A DNA stretch of 64,000 nucleotides. Source: Ardenticatenaceae bacterium. Lineage in GTDB: Bacteria > Chloroflexota > Anaerolineae > Promineifilales > Promineifilaceae. The position numbers and the translations under genes are program-made. Location of the stretch: NCBI GenBank assembly GCA_020634215.1, contig JACKCD010000004.1, forward strand, positions 103,375 through 167,374. Direction: 5' to 3'. Positions 34,068 to 42,301 of the stretch are shown piece after piece (the first letter of the stretch is position 1; each line of letters begins with the position of its first letter). Under the pieces are notes generated by a model. It worked only from the letters and a program-made list of their open reading frames with translations. It was not told the origin of the DNA and did not search any database.

Positions 34068-36878
34068 TCACTGTATAACAACCGACACCTGCACCGGGTT
34101 GCCGACAAAGTTGCCGTCTTGCCCCACTAGCACCAGGCGGATGGTGTAGCTGCCGGGGGGGAGGGAACCGGCTTGGAGGGTTTCGAGGGTGCCGTTGACG
34201 ACGGGCTGGCTGTGGGTGCTGCCGAAGGTAGTCCAGGCGGTGGGAGAACGGCCGTTTCCAATCTCCAGCTTGTAAAACGCCACCACATTGGGGTCAAACT
34301 GCGCCGTGCCCTGCACCGCCACCGTGCCGTCAAGCGTGGCTCCAGAGGTGGGGAAGGTGATGTTGAGGCTGGTAGATTGACTGGGGGCGGTGTTGCCGCT
34401 GCTGCTGCTGGATTGGGTTAACGGCCGTTCGGCCGGCACTACCGCTTCCACCACCTGTAGCGGGCAAACCGTGGGCGGGGCCATGCGATAGCCGGTGCCA
34501 CGCGCCCACAGCCGCGCCCGCACCTCGTCGGGATAGTAGGGGGGAATGGGCAGATAGAGCCGTTGCGCTACCGCGTCGGCATTGCGCGAACGGTTAAAGA
34601 CGCATTCGCTGGGCTGGGGTGGCTGGGTGCCATCGGGCAAGGCCGCCTGCGCTACCCGCGCTGCGTCTTCGCCGCCAAGGGGCAGCGTTCGCAGTGTCCA
34701 CGCCCCCAAATTGGTGCCGGTGTCGGGGGCATAGCCGATGCGGGGGATGCCGTGAACGGGCACGGTGGCGAGAAAGAGGTCGTTGCGGCTGGCGGTGCAG
34801 CTTGTGCCGCCGGTGCCTTGCGGCAGGCAAACCGGCCGTTCGACGACGTTGGGTGCCCACAAAAATTCGGTGGGCGGCATTTGGCCGTTGACCATGAGGC
34901 TGGTTTGCAGTCGGGGGGTGGCGTAAATGCCCTCAATGATGCGCCGCCACACCGGCGCCGCGCCGCGCAGCCCCGATGAATCACGCATGGGGTGGCCATC
35001 AGCGTTGCCCATCCACACCCCCACGACCACGCCCGGGGTGTAGCCCAGCGTCCAGTTGTCGCGGAAATCGTTGGTGGTGCCGGTTTTGGCGGCGGCGGGG
35101 AAGGGCAGATGAAGGGCGTTGTTGACCCCCATGCCGGGGATTCGCGCCTGGTCGTCGTCCAAAATATCGGTAATGATGGTGGCGATGCCGGGGTCGAGCG
35201 CCCGTGTGGGGGGCAAGGGGTTGGGCGGCTGTTCAAAGACAACGTTGCCCCGACTATCGGTGATGCGGAGGACGCTGGTAAGCTGTGGTTTCTCCCCCAT
35301 GTTGGCAAGGGTGGCAAAGGCGTGGGTCATCTCCAGCAGCGGCACTTCGCCGCCGCCCAGGGTGACGGCCAGCCCATAGAAGCTGGGGGTTTCGCGCAGC
35401 GATTCGATCCCCATTTTGTGGGCGGTGCTGATCATGGCGGGCACGCCGATGTCGCGCAAAAGCTGGATGGGGGGGATATTGTAGCTGTTGGCAAGGGCGT
35501 CACGCAGGAGGAGGGGGCCGTGAAAACGGCCGTCGTAGTTGCGCGGGCGCATCGTTTGGCCGTTGCCCACATCCAGTTCAATTGGCACGTCCCAGAGAAT
35601 ATCGGCCGTTGACCAGCCTCGTTCCAGGGCGGCGGCGTAGGTGATGGGCTTGATGCTGCTTCCGGGCTGGCGCGGCTGGAGGGCGATGTTGACCTGCCCA
35701 TCAATCCCCTCATTAAAATAGTCGAGGCTGCCGACCATTGCCAAAATTTCCCCCGTTTTCGGTTTGAGGACGACGACGGCGGCGTTGCTGACATCGTTGG
35801 CGGCAGCGCGGGCAGCCACTTGCTCCCGTGCCGCCTGTTCAGCCAGCTTGTGGATGCCCAAGTCGAGGGTGGTACTGATTTGCCAACCGCCGCGCACCAG
35901 GGCATCGGGGCCGTAGCGACGTTCAAGTTCGTTTTGCACGTAGAGAACAAAGTGGGCGGCTTCAAGGGTGGTGTTGGCAACCTGATCCTGGACGTTGATG
36001 CGGGGTTGGAGGTGCAGCGGTGCGCCTTTGGCAACTTCGGCATCAATGTAGTTAATCATCCCTTCGTCGAGCATGAGATCTACAATAAACGCCTGGCGGG
36101 CTTTGGCGGCTTCGAGGTTGCTGTAGGGATCAAGTTCCAGCGGTGATTGGGGCAGCCCGGCGAGGAAGGCGGCTTCGCCGAGGGTGAGATCGAGGGCGGG
36201 TTTGCCAAAGTAGGTTTGGGCGGCGGCTTCGATGCCGTAGGCGAGGTTGCCGTAATAGATTTCGTTGAGATACATCTGCAAAATCTCGGGCTTGGTGCGC
36301 TGCTGGGTCATGATGAATGCGAGAAAGATTTCGCGGAATTTGCGGGTGTAGCTGACGGCGGTGCGCTCTTCGTAGCTGAAGACGATGTGGCGGACAAGCT
36401 GCTGGGTGATGGTGCTGGCCCCAACGGGACGGCCGTTTTCGCGGCGAAAGTTGCCGATGATAGCGGCGACGATGGCGGCGGGGTCAATGCCAGGGTTCGT
36501 CCAAAAGGTATCGTCTTCGGCGGCGATGGTGGCGTTTCGCACCACGTCGGGGATTTCGTCATAGGCGAGCCAGCGCCGCTTTTCGGTGGTGTGGAGTTCA
36601 AACAAAAGCTGGCCGTTGCGGTCAAAGAAGCGGGGGGTGCCGCCTGCGCCGGAGCCGCGATAGGTGGCAACCTGGTCAATGGCGCCGCGCAGTTGGATGC
36701 TGAGGAGGAAGTAGGTGGCGATGAGGAGAAAAACGGCCGTTATGCCCCCCCACAACACCACTTGCAGCAGCCAACCCACCACCCGGCGACAGCCGCCAGG
36801 CTTGGGCGGTGGCTGCTGCTGTGGCTCCCGCCCCCGATACTTTTCCAGAAATTCTAGCTGATAACCACCATTGCTCAT
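34068..36878 (-). CDS. Class A penicillin-binding protein (GT51 plus transpeptidase)
   Basis: It has 936 residues. After a basic Pro/Gln-rich cytoplasmic start comes one membrane helix (about 33-57). The GT51 domain has the catalytic Glu in AAEDDTFW, plus GASTITQQLVRHI and LNEIYYGN. The transpeptidase domain has SSIK in QPGSSIKPITYAAA, the SYN motif in LANSYNIP and KTGTT. The last 100 residues form an Ig-like beta domain (ITFPTSGATLDGTV), after a Ser-rich linker. The enzyme polymerises and crosslinks peptidoglycan outside the membrane. It shows that this lineage makes a crosslinked wall. Two SPFH genes and other wall genes are far away, so it stands as a single unit. Confidence 0.95.
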   Translation of the reverse strand: MSNGGYQLEFLEKYRGREPQQQPPPKPGGCRRVVGWLLQVVLWGGITAVFLLIATYFLLSIQLRGAIDQVATYRGSGAGGTPRFFDRNGQLLFELHTTEKRRWLAYDEIPDVVRNATIAAEDDTFWTNPGIDPAAIVAAIIGNFRRENGRPVGASTITQQLVRHIVFSYEERTAVSYTRKFREIFLAFIMTQQRTKPEILQMYLNEIYYGNLAYGIEAAAQTYFGKPALDLTLGEAAFLAGLPQSPLELDPYSNLEAAKARQAFIVDLMLDEGMINYIDAEVAKGAPLHLQPRINVQDQVANTTLEAAHFVLYVQNELERRYGPDALVRGGWQISTTLDLGIHKLAEQAAREQVAARAAANDVSNAAVVVLKPKTGEILAMVGSLDYFNEGIDGQVNIALQPRQPGSSIKPITYAAALERGWSTADILWDVPIELDVGNGQTMRPRNYDGRFHGPLLLRDALANSYNIPPIQLLRDIGVPAMISTAHKMGIESLRETPSFYGLAVTLGGGEVPLLEMTHAFATLANMGEKPQLTSVLRITDSRGNVVFEQPPNPLPPTRALDPGIATIITDILDDDQARIPGMGVNNALHLPFPAAAKTGTTNDFRDNWTLGYTPGVVVGVWMGNADGHPMRDSSGLRGAAPVWRRIIEGIYATPRLQTSLMVNGQMPPTEFLWAPNVVERPVCLPQGTGGTSCTASRNDLFLATVPVHGIPRIGYAPDTGTNLGAWTLRTLPLGGEDAARVAQAALPDGTQPPQPSECVFNRSRNADAVAQRLYLPIPPYYPDEVRARLWARGTGYRMAPPTVCPLQVVEAVVPAERPLTQSSSSSGNTAPSQSTSLNITFPTSGATLDGTVAVQGTAQFDPNVVAFYKLEIGNGRSPTAWTTFGSTHSQPVVNGTLETLQAGSLPPGSYTIRLVLVGQDGNFVGNPVQVSVVIQ

Positions 36879-37022
36879 GGCGGTATGGTATGCGAATTTA
36901 GAGAATGTTCAAGGGGGTTGCCATAATGATGCAAAATCTGGTACAACCATATGGGGTGCTTTTCGTATACTTCACTGTAACCCATTCTCTTATCAACTGA
37001 TTAAAAACACGGAGCATAAAGC

Positions 37023-37808
37023 ATGAATAGTCACGTAGTTGATTACAAAATTTTTGGCGACGATTTGCAGTTTGTGGAAGTAGAGCTTGATCCGCAGGAA
37101 ACGGTGATTGCCGAAGCCGGGGCGATGGTCTACATGGAGTCGGGCATTGAATTTAACACCCGCATGGGGGATGGCTCGAAGCCCAGCCAGGGTTTTCTGG
37201 GCAAGCTGGGCGGGTTGGCGCAGCGAGCCATGACGGGCGAATCGCTGTTTATGACCCATTTTACCAACATTGGGCAGGGGAAGAAGCATGTGGCCTTTGG
37301 CGCACCTTACCCCGGCAAGATTATGGCAATTGATTTGGATGAGGCCAAAGGGGAGTTGCTGTGCCAAAAGGATGCTTTTTTGGCGGCGGCACTAGGCACG
37401 GAGATTAGCGTGGCTTTTAACAAGCGGCTGGGTGCGGGTTTGTTTGGCGGCGAAGGCTTTATTTTGCAGCGGCTGCGTGGGGATGGGATGGTGTTTATCC
37501 ATGCTGGCGGCACAATTGTGGAAAAGCGGCTGAACAATGAGAAAATATTGATAGATACGGGCTGCATTGCGGCGTTTGAGTCAACAATTAGCTACGACAT
37601 TGAACGGGCGGGAAATATGAAGTCTATGCTGTTTGGCGGCGAGGGGCTGTTTTTGGCAACGCTGCAAGGGACGGGGCGGGTCTGGATTCAGTCACTGCCG
37701 TTTTCGCGGCTAGCTGACCGCATTTTGGCAAATGCGCCTACGGCTGGTGGTCGTTCCACGGGCGAGGGATCCTTGCTGAAGGGTGCGCTGGATTTCTTGC
37801 AGGATTAG
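37023..37808 (+). CDS. TIGR00266/AIM24-family protein
   Basis: It has 261 residues from ATG 37023. VEVELDPQETVIAEAGAMVYM, the Gly-rich GESLFMTHFTNIG, KDAFLAAALGTEISV and FGGEGFILQRLRGDGMVFIHAGG are characteristic of the TIGR00266 group, related to mitochondrial AIM24. The fold is a trimeric beta-sandwich, and the function is unknown. It ends GEGSLLKGALDFLQ. A possible terminator is the heptad array just downstream. No gene partner is evident. Confidence 0.88.
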   Translation: MNSHVVDYKIFGDDLQFVEVELDPQETVIAEAGAMVYMESGIEFNTRMGDGSKPSQGFLGKLGGLAQRAMTGESLFMTHFTNIGQGKKHVAFGAPYPGKIMAIDLDEAKGELLCQKDAFLAAALGTEISVAFNKRLGAGLFGGEGFILQRLRGDGMVFIHAGGTIVEKRLNNEKILIDTGCIAAFESTISYDIERAGNMKSMLFGGEGLFLATLQGTGRVWIQSLPFSRLADRILANAPTAGGRSTGEGSLLKGALDFLQD

Positions 37809-37819
37809 TTTTTTAGCGG

Positions 37820-37889
37820 TTGGAGATTGGAGATTGGAGATTGCCGCTTGGCTTGCTCCTAATCTCCAATCTCTAATCTCCCATCTCTA
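37820..37889. repeat. Inverted heptad array before the phosphorylase gene
   Basis: GGAGATT, GGAGATT, GGAGATT units face AATCTCC, AATCTCT, AATCTCC, CATCTCT. The right arm ends at the ATG of the next gene, so the repeat supplies the leader and no good ribosome-binding site is seen. Confidence 0.8.
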
Positions 37890-39013
37890 TGCTTTTACAC
37901 ATTATCACGCGCTCTGCCTGGGAAACGGCCGTTTCTCACCCCCCTTACCATCCCCCCTCGCTCGACAGCGAAGGGTTTATTCATTGCTCAACGGTGGCGC
38001 AGGTGCTAGCGCCAGCCAATGAACGGTATCAGGGGCAGCACGATCTGCTCCTGCTCTGCATTGACCCGGAAAAGGTGGCTCCGCCGCTTGTTTATGAAGA
38101 TTGTTATGAGTCTGGGCAGAAGTTCCCCCACATTTATGGGCCGCTTGACCCGGCGGCGGTGGTGAGCGTAGTGGATTTCCCACCCAACCCCGATGGCTCC
38201 TTTTCCTTGCCGGCCGTCCTCTCCCTGTGGCGCGACTACCCGATTTTGGAGTTTGATGGGGCGCAAACGGCCGTTCTTGAACCCCACATCCTCATCAAGC
38301 CACTGGACGGCATCCCGCAAAAGTGCGTTTTGTGTTTCTTTCAGGATGTCATTGATACGCTCAAGGCCGAAGGGCGGCTGCGCCATATCTACAGCCTGAC
38401 CTCGGAAATTGGTCCCAACCCAGTGTATGAGATGGACGTGGACGGCGAGCGGATTGTGCTGGCGCATCCCGGCGTGGGGGCACCGCTGGCGGCGTTCTTT
38501 TTGGATGAGCTAATCGCGCTTGGCTGCCGCCAATTTATTGCCTGCGGTGGGGCGGGGGTAATTGATGAGCGGGTGGGGCTGGGGCATGTGGTTATCCCCA
38601 CGGCGGCGATTCGGGATGAAGGGTCGTCGTACCATTATTTGCCGCCGTCAAGAGAGGTGAAGGGGTCGGAAACGGCCGTTTGTGTCCTCCAGCAAACCCT
38701 TGCTCGCCACCATGTTCCCCACGACCTCGGCAAGACGTGGACGACTGATGGCATCTACCGCGAAACTGCTCATAAGGTGGCTCTGCGGAAAGCCGAAGGG
38801 TGCCTGACCGTGGAAATGGAAACCGCCACCTTCTTTGCCGTGGCTCAGTTTCGCAACGTCACCTTTGGGCAACTGCTTTACGGTGGCGACGACTTGACGG
38901 GCGACGAGTGGGATGAACGGGGCTGGGACAAGTTGACCTCGACGCGGGAAAAGCTGCTGCAATTGGCAATTGAGGCGTGTTTGGCTCTGCCAACGTCAGA
39001 GAGCCTAAACTAA
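37889..39013 (+). CDS. DUF952 - nucleoside phosphorylase fusion
   Basis: It has 374 residues from ATG 37889. Residues 1-115 are a DUF952 domain: LLHIITRSAW, EGFIHCSTVAQV, LLLLCIDPEKV, and FPHIYGPLDPAAVVSV. Residues about 125-370 match the PNP/UDP phosphorylase family: HPGVGAPLAAFFLDELIALG, FIACGGAGVIDERVGLG, DEGSSYHYLPP and CLTVEMETATFFAVAQ, which holds the usual MEMET-like substrate motif. The enzyme would cleave nucleosides with phosphate. DUF952 has no known activity, and the fusion suggests it works on a related substrate. The start lies at the edge of a heptad array. Three AACGGCCGTT copies lie within. Confidence 0.88.
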   Translation: MLLHIITRSAWETAVSHPPYHPPSLDSEGFIHCSTVAQVLAPANERYQGQHDLLLLCIDPEKVAPPLVYEDCYESGQKFPHIYGPLDPAAVVSVVDFPPNPDGSFSLPAVLSLWRDYPILEFDGAQTAVLEPHILIKPLDGIPQKCVLCFFQDVIDTLKAEGRLRHIYSLTSEIGPNPVYEMDVDGERIVLAHPGVGAPLAAFFLDELIALGCRQFIACGGAGVIDERVGLGHVVIPTAAIRDEGSSYHYLPPSREVKGSETAVCVLQQTLARHHVPHDLGKTWTTDGIYRETAHKVALRKAEGCLTVEMETATFFAVAQFRNVTFGQLLYGGDDLTGDEWDERGWDKLTSTREKLLQLAIEACLALPTSESLN

Positions 39014-39025
39014 AGAGGGCGACCA

Positions 39026-39979
39026 ATGGAATTTGAACCAATTATGGACGTGGCTCATCTGGCACATGTTGAGCTTTTGACACCGAAACTGGATGCCAGC
39101 GTGCGCTTTTTTGTTGATGTGATGGGCATGAGTGTGACAGCCGAGCAAGGTGGGTCATTCTATTTGCGTGCCTATGATGATTATGAACATCATACGCTAA
39201 AGCTGACTGCCGCGAAGCTACCAGGCATGGGTCATTATGCCTGGCGTGCCCGCAGCCCCCAAGCGTTGCGGCGGCGCGTGGCCGCTATTGAGGCCTCGGG
39301 TTTGGGTAAGGGTTGGACAGATGGGGATTTAGGGCATGGCTCAGCTTATACTTTTAACACTCCCGATGGTCATCATGTTGAGATCTATTATGAGACGGAA
39401 TGGTATCAAGCTGGGGAAGCCGACAAACCAGCATTGAAAAACCAAGCTTCGCGCTTTCCAGGGCGTGGCGTTAATTTACGCCGTCTTGACCACCTCAACA
39501 CGCTCACGGTAGACATGAAGGGTATTCGTAAATTTTACAGTGAGGTAATGGGTGGAAGATTGACGGAGGTGATCACGTTTGATGATGGCACGGATAAAGG
39601 GCTGTGGTTTACTTTTAATAACAAGTCGTATGAGTTGGCGATTGTAGAAGATCACACGGGGGTGCCTGGTCGTTTTCACCATGTTACGTATGCGGTTAAC
39701 AGCCGCGAGGAAGTGCTGTTGGCGGCCGATATTTGTCTTGAAAATGGGGTTTTTATTGAAACGGGGCCGCACAAACATGCGATTCAGCAAACTTTTTTCC
39801 TTTATGTTTATGAACCGGGGGGCAACCGTTTTGAGATTGCCAATCCGACGGCACGCTTGATTATGGCACCGGATTGGAAAACGATTGTGTGGAGCGAGGA
39901 AGAACGCAAGAAGGGGCAGGCGTGGGGTTTACAAACAATCAAAAGTTTTCATACCTATGGGATGCCACCGGTGGAATAA
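39026..39979 (+). CDS. VOC-family extradiol ring-cleavage dioxygenase (catechol 2,3-dioxygenase-like)
   Basis: The ATG at 39026, after GAGGG, gives 317 residues with two VOC domains. The second is the catalytic-type half: the Fe(II) ligands are likely His in RRLDHLNTL, His in RFHHVTYAV and Glu in NRFEIANP, the 2-His-1-carboxylate set of type I extradiol enzymes. It opens rings of catechol-like substrates with O2. It stops at 39979 and galD starts at 39980, so it is the first enzyme of a four-gene operon whose later steps are of the gallate/protocatechuate 4,5-cleavage type. The usual enzyme for that ring opening is the unrelated LigB-type, so a VOC enzyme here would be an alternative entry. 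Confidence 0.85.
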   Translation: MEFEPIMDVAHLAHVELLTPKLDASVRFFVDVMGMSVTAEQGGSFYLRAYDDYEHHTLKLTAAKLPGMGHYAWRARSPQALRRRVAAIEASGLGKGWTDGDLGHGSAYTFNTPDGHHVEIYYETEWYQAGEADKPALKNQASRFPGRGVNLRRLDHLNTLTVDMKGIRKFYSEVMGGRLTEVITFDDGTDKGLWFTFNNKSYELAIVEDHTGVPGRFHHVTYAVNSREEVLLAADICLENGVFIETGPHKHAIQQTFFLYVYEPGGNRFEIANPTARLIMAPDWKTIVWSEEERKKGQAWGLQTIKSFHTYGMPPVE

Positions 39980-41077
39980 ATGATGCAACGGGCAATCCCT
40001 TATATGCAGTTGCGGGGCGGCAGTTCCAAGGGGGTATACTTTAAAGCCAGCGATTTGCCGGCCGGTGAGACGCTGCGTAACCGGGTAGTGCTGGCAGCAA
40101 TGGAAGGGGTTGGGTCAGGGGATTCGCGCCAGATTGACGGGCTGGGTGGGGCGGATTCGCTGACAAGCAAGGTGGCGATTGTTAGCTTGTCGCAGCGCGA
40201 AGATGCAGACCTTGATTATTTGTTTTTGCAGGTTGTGGTTGGCGGCGGCTATGTTTCTACGGCACAAAACTGTGGCAATATTTTGGCAGGCGTGCTGCCC
40301 TTTGCCATTGAGTCAGGTTTGTGGGCAGCGCAGGATGGCAAAACGTCGGCCATGATCCACATGGTAAACAGTGGCGGGCTGTGTGAAGTGACGGTGCAAA
40401 CACCAAACGGCCGTTTACAGTACGCCGGAAATGCCAAGGTTGACGGTGTGCCGGGGATGGCCGCTCCCATTGTCTGCAACTATCTGGATATTGCCGGGTC
40501 AGCAACCGGTGCCCTGTTGCCAACTGGGAATGTGGTTGATGTGGTTGAGAGGGTGGCAATAACGGCCGTTGACAATGGGATGCCGGTGGTTATCATCCGA
40601 GCCGCTGATTTGGGTGTGACCGGATACGAAAGCAAGGCGGAGCTAGAGGCCAATGACAGATTAAAAGCACAGGTAGAGGCTATTCGGTTGGCAATTGGCT
40701 CCAAAATGAACCTGGGGGACGTTACCCAAAAAACGATACCCAAAATGTGCTTGATTGCGCCACCTGTTAGCGGCGGGTTTGTGACCACGCGCACGTTTAT
40801 TCCTCATGTGGTTCATGCGGCGATTGGTGTATTAACGGCCGTTTCCATCGCCACCGGGTGTCTTTTACCTGGTTCAGTCGCAAACGACATTGTCCACACG
40901 CCGGCCGACGGCAACATCTTACTCTCCATTGAACATCCGTCTGGTGAATTCTCAGTCAATCTTGATTTTACGCAGCACGGTGATGGGTATGAAATCAGGA
41001 AGTCTGGCGCAGTACGTACCGCACGTCTGATTAGCAAAGGGGAGGTTTATATCCCGGCTGGTATTTGGGAAACTTAA
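39980..41077 (+). CDS. galD: PrpF/GalD-type isomerase, probable 4-oxalomesaconate tautomerase
   Basis: It has 365 residues, starting directly after the dioxygenase stop. LRGGSSKGVYFKASDLP, GSGDSRQIDGLGGADSLTSKVAI and AQNCGNILAGVLPFAIE are classic PrpF-family sequence. The family contains AcnD-associated isomerases and GalD. Position next to GalB- and GalC-type genes favours GalD, which converts the keto to the enol form of 4-oxalomesaconate. Ser/Lys near the start (GGSSKGVYF) and Cys in QNCGN form the active-site region. Three AACGGCCGTT copies lie within. Confidence 0.85.
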   Translation: MMQRAIPYMQLRGGSSKGVYFKASDLPAGETLRNRVVLAAMEGVGSGDSRQIDGLGGADSLTSKVAIVSLSQREDADLDYLFLQVVVGGGYVSTAQNCGNILAGVLPFAIESGLWAAQDGKTSAMIHMVNSGGLCEVTVQTPNGRLQYAGNAKVDGVPGMAAPIVCNYLDIAGSATGALLPTGNVVDVVERVAITAVDNGMPVVIIRAADLGVTGYESKAELEANDRLKAQVEAIRLAIGSKMNLGDVTQKTIPKMCLIAPPVSGGFVTTRTFIPHVVHAAIGVLTAVSIATGCLLPGSVANDIVHTPADGNILLSIEHPSGEFSVNLDFTQHGDGYEIRKSGAVRTARLISKGEVYIPAGIWET

Positions 41078-41096
41078 AAGAGATGATGGAGTCACG

Positions 41097-41816
41097 ATGA
41101 ACCCAAGAAAATTATTAGTTGTGGGGGCACATTCAGCCGATTTTGTTTGGCGCAGCGGAGGTAGCATTGCTGTTACCGTTGAAAATGGTGGCAGCGCAAC
41201 CGTGCTGGCACTGAGCTATGGTGAGCGTGGAGAATCAGGCGATCTTTGGCGCGGAAATCCTGATCAGACCGTCGAGAATGTGAAGCGTATTCGGCATGAG
41301 ATGGCCGAAGAAGCGGCGTCGCATGTGGGTGCAGCATTTCGCTGTCTGGACTTGGGCGATTATCCGTTGATTGTAACCAGTGAAGCCACCAAATCGTTGG
41401 TACGCATTATTTTAGAAGAAAAACCAGATGTGATTTTGACGCATACGGCCGTTGATCCCTTCAACCCAGACCACCCGGTTGCTTATACCATGGTTCAACA
41501 TGCCCGGCTTTTGGCGTCTGGGGCAGGGGTTGCCAGTGCTTTTCAGAGTATTACGCCGCCTGACTGGTATTCGTTTGAACCGCACCAACCAGAGCTGTCT
41601 GAATTTTACCCCAATACGTTTGTGGATATAACGGCCGTTATGGACAAAAAGATCAAAGCCATGAACGTGATGTCGGCGCAAAGCTATTTGATTAGCTATT
41701 ACACCGAATTGGCCTCACGACGGGGCAATCACGCACGGCGGATTTCGGGCAACAAGGCAATTAAATTTGCCGAAGCACACCAGCGGCATGTGCCGTGGGT
41801 GGTCAGTGAACTATAA
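41097..41816 (+). CDS. galB: PIG-L-family 4-oxalomesaconate hydratase
   Basis: It has 239 residues, 19 bases after galD, with GATGGAG as a possible ribosome-binding site. The PIG-L fold is shown by LLVVGAHSADF (the zinc His and Asp site), GERGESGDLW, and HTAVDPFNPDHPVAY. Gallate pathway GalB is a zinc-dependent PIG-L-type hydratase, so this assignment fits the neighbours galD and galC. It would form 4-carboxy-4-hydroxy-2-oxoadipate. One AACGGCCGTT at 41630. Confidence 0.82.
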   Translation: MNPRKLLVVGAHSADFVWRSGGSIAVTVENGGSATVLALSYGERGESGDLWRGNPDQTVENVKRIRHEMAEEAASHVGAAFRCLDLGDYPLIVTSEATKSLVRIILEEKPDVILTHTAVDPFNPDHPVAYTMVQHARLLASGAGVASAFQSITPPDWYSFEPHQPELSEFYPNTFVDITAVMDKKIKAMNVMSAQSYLISYYTELASRRGNHARRISGNKAIKFAEAHQRHVPWVVSEL

Positions 41817-41821
41817 TCAAG

Positions 41822-42139
41822 ATGACAGAACAAGAAAAAATGGCACGATTGGCCGAACTAGGAACGGCTACTGTCTATGAAGCATCGGGGCGACAGGGGC
41901 TAATTGACCTGGCGTTGATTCAAGTTGTGGCTAAAAGTCGCGTGGCGGGCAAGGCACGCACGGTGCTATGCGGCCAGGGTGACAATACGATGGTTCATGC
42001 CTGTATTGGGCATATTCAGCCCGGCGAGATTGTGGTATTAGCACAGCCAGAATCGCAGGCTTCGGCTCTCATTGGCGACATGCTTGTAACGCAAATGATG
42101 GTGGCTGGTGCCGCAGGGGTGTTGCTCAATGGCTCGGTT
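41822..42139 (+). pseudogene. galC: galC (RraA-like aldolase), 5' part, cut by an insertion sequence
   Basis: These 106 codons (MTEQEKMARLAELGTATVYE and on to LLNGSV) are an RraA-type 4-carboxy-4-hydroxy-2-oxoadipate aldolase N-terminus, with VYEASGRQGLID and GEIVVLAQPESQASALIGDM. The gene breaks exactly at the 7-base sequence CTCGGTT and resumes at 44463. Joined, the two parts give an intact 210-residue protein of normal length. The enzyme makes pyruvate and oxaloacetate, the last step of the pathway; here it should be lost. In the broken form the frame runs on to 42190 inside the element. Confidence 0.9.
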
Positions 42140-42193
42140 GATACTAGGTCACATGAAAGTGGACACATTTGGTACACCCTACATCGGTAGGGG
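42140..42193. repeat. Left terminal inverted repeat of the insertion sequence
   Basis: It pairs with 44402-44455 over about 54 bases; the first 38 differ at only two positions. Confidence 0.9.
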
Positions 42194-42301
42194 GTAAGCC
42201 AAAAACGGCCGTTTCAGTGAAACGGCCAGAGAAGGAAGAAAAACACAAAATCAGCCATAATTCTCTCCAAAAACGCCGCAGAAGAGCGCAGGAGAGAGCA
42301 A

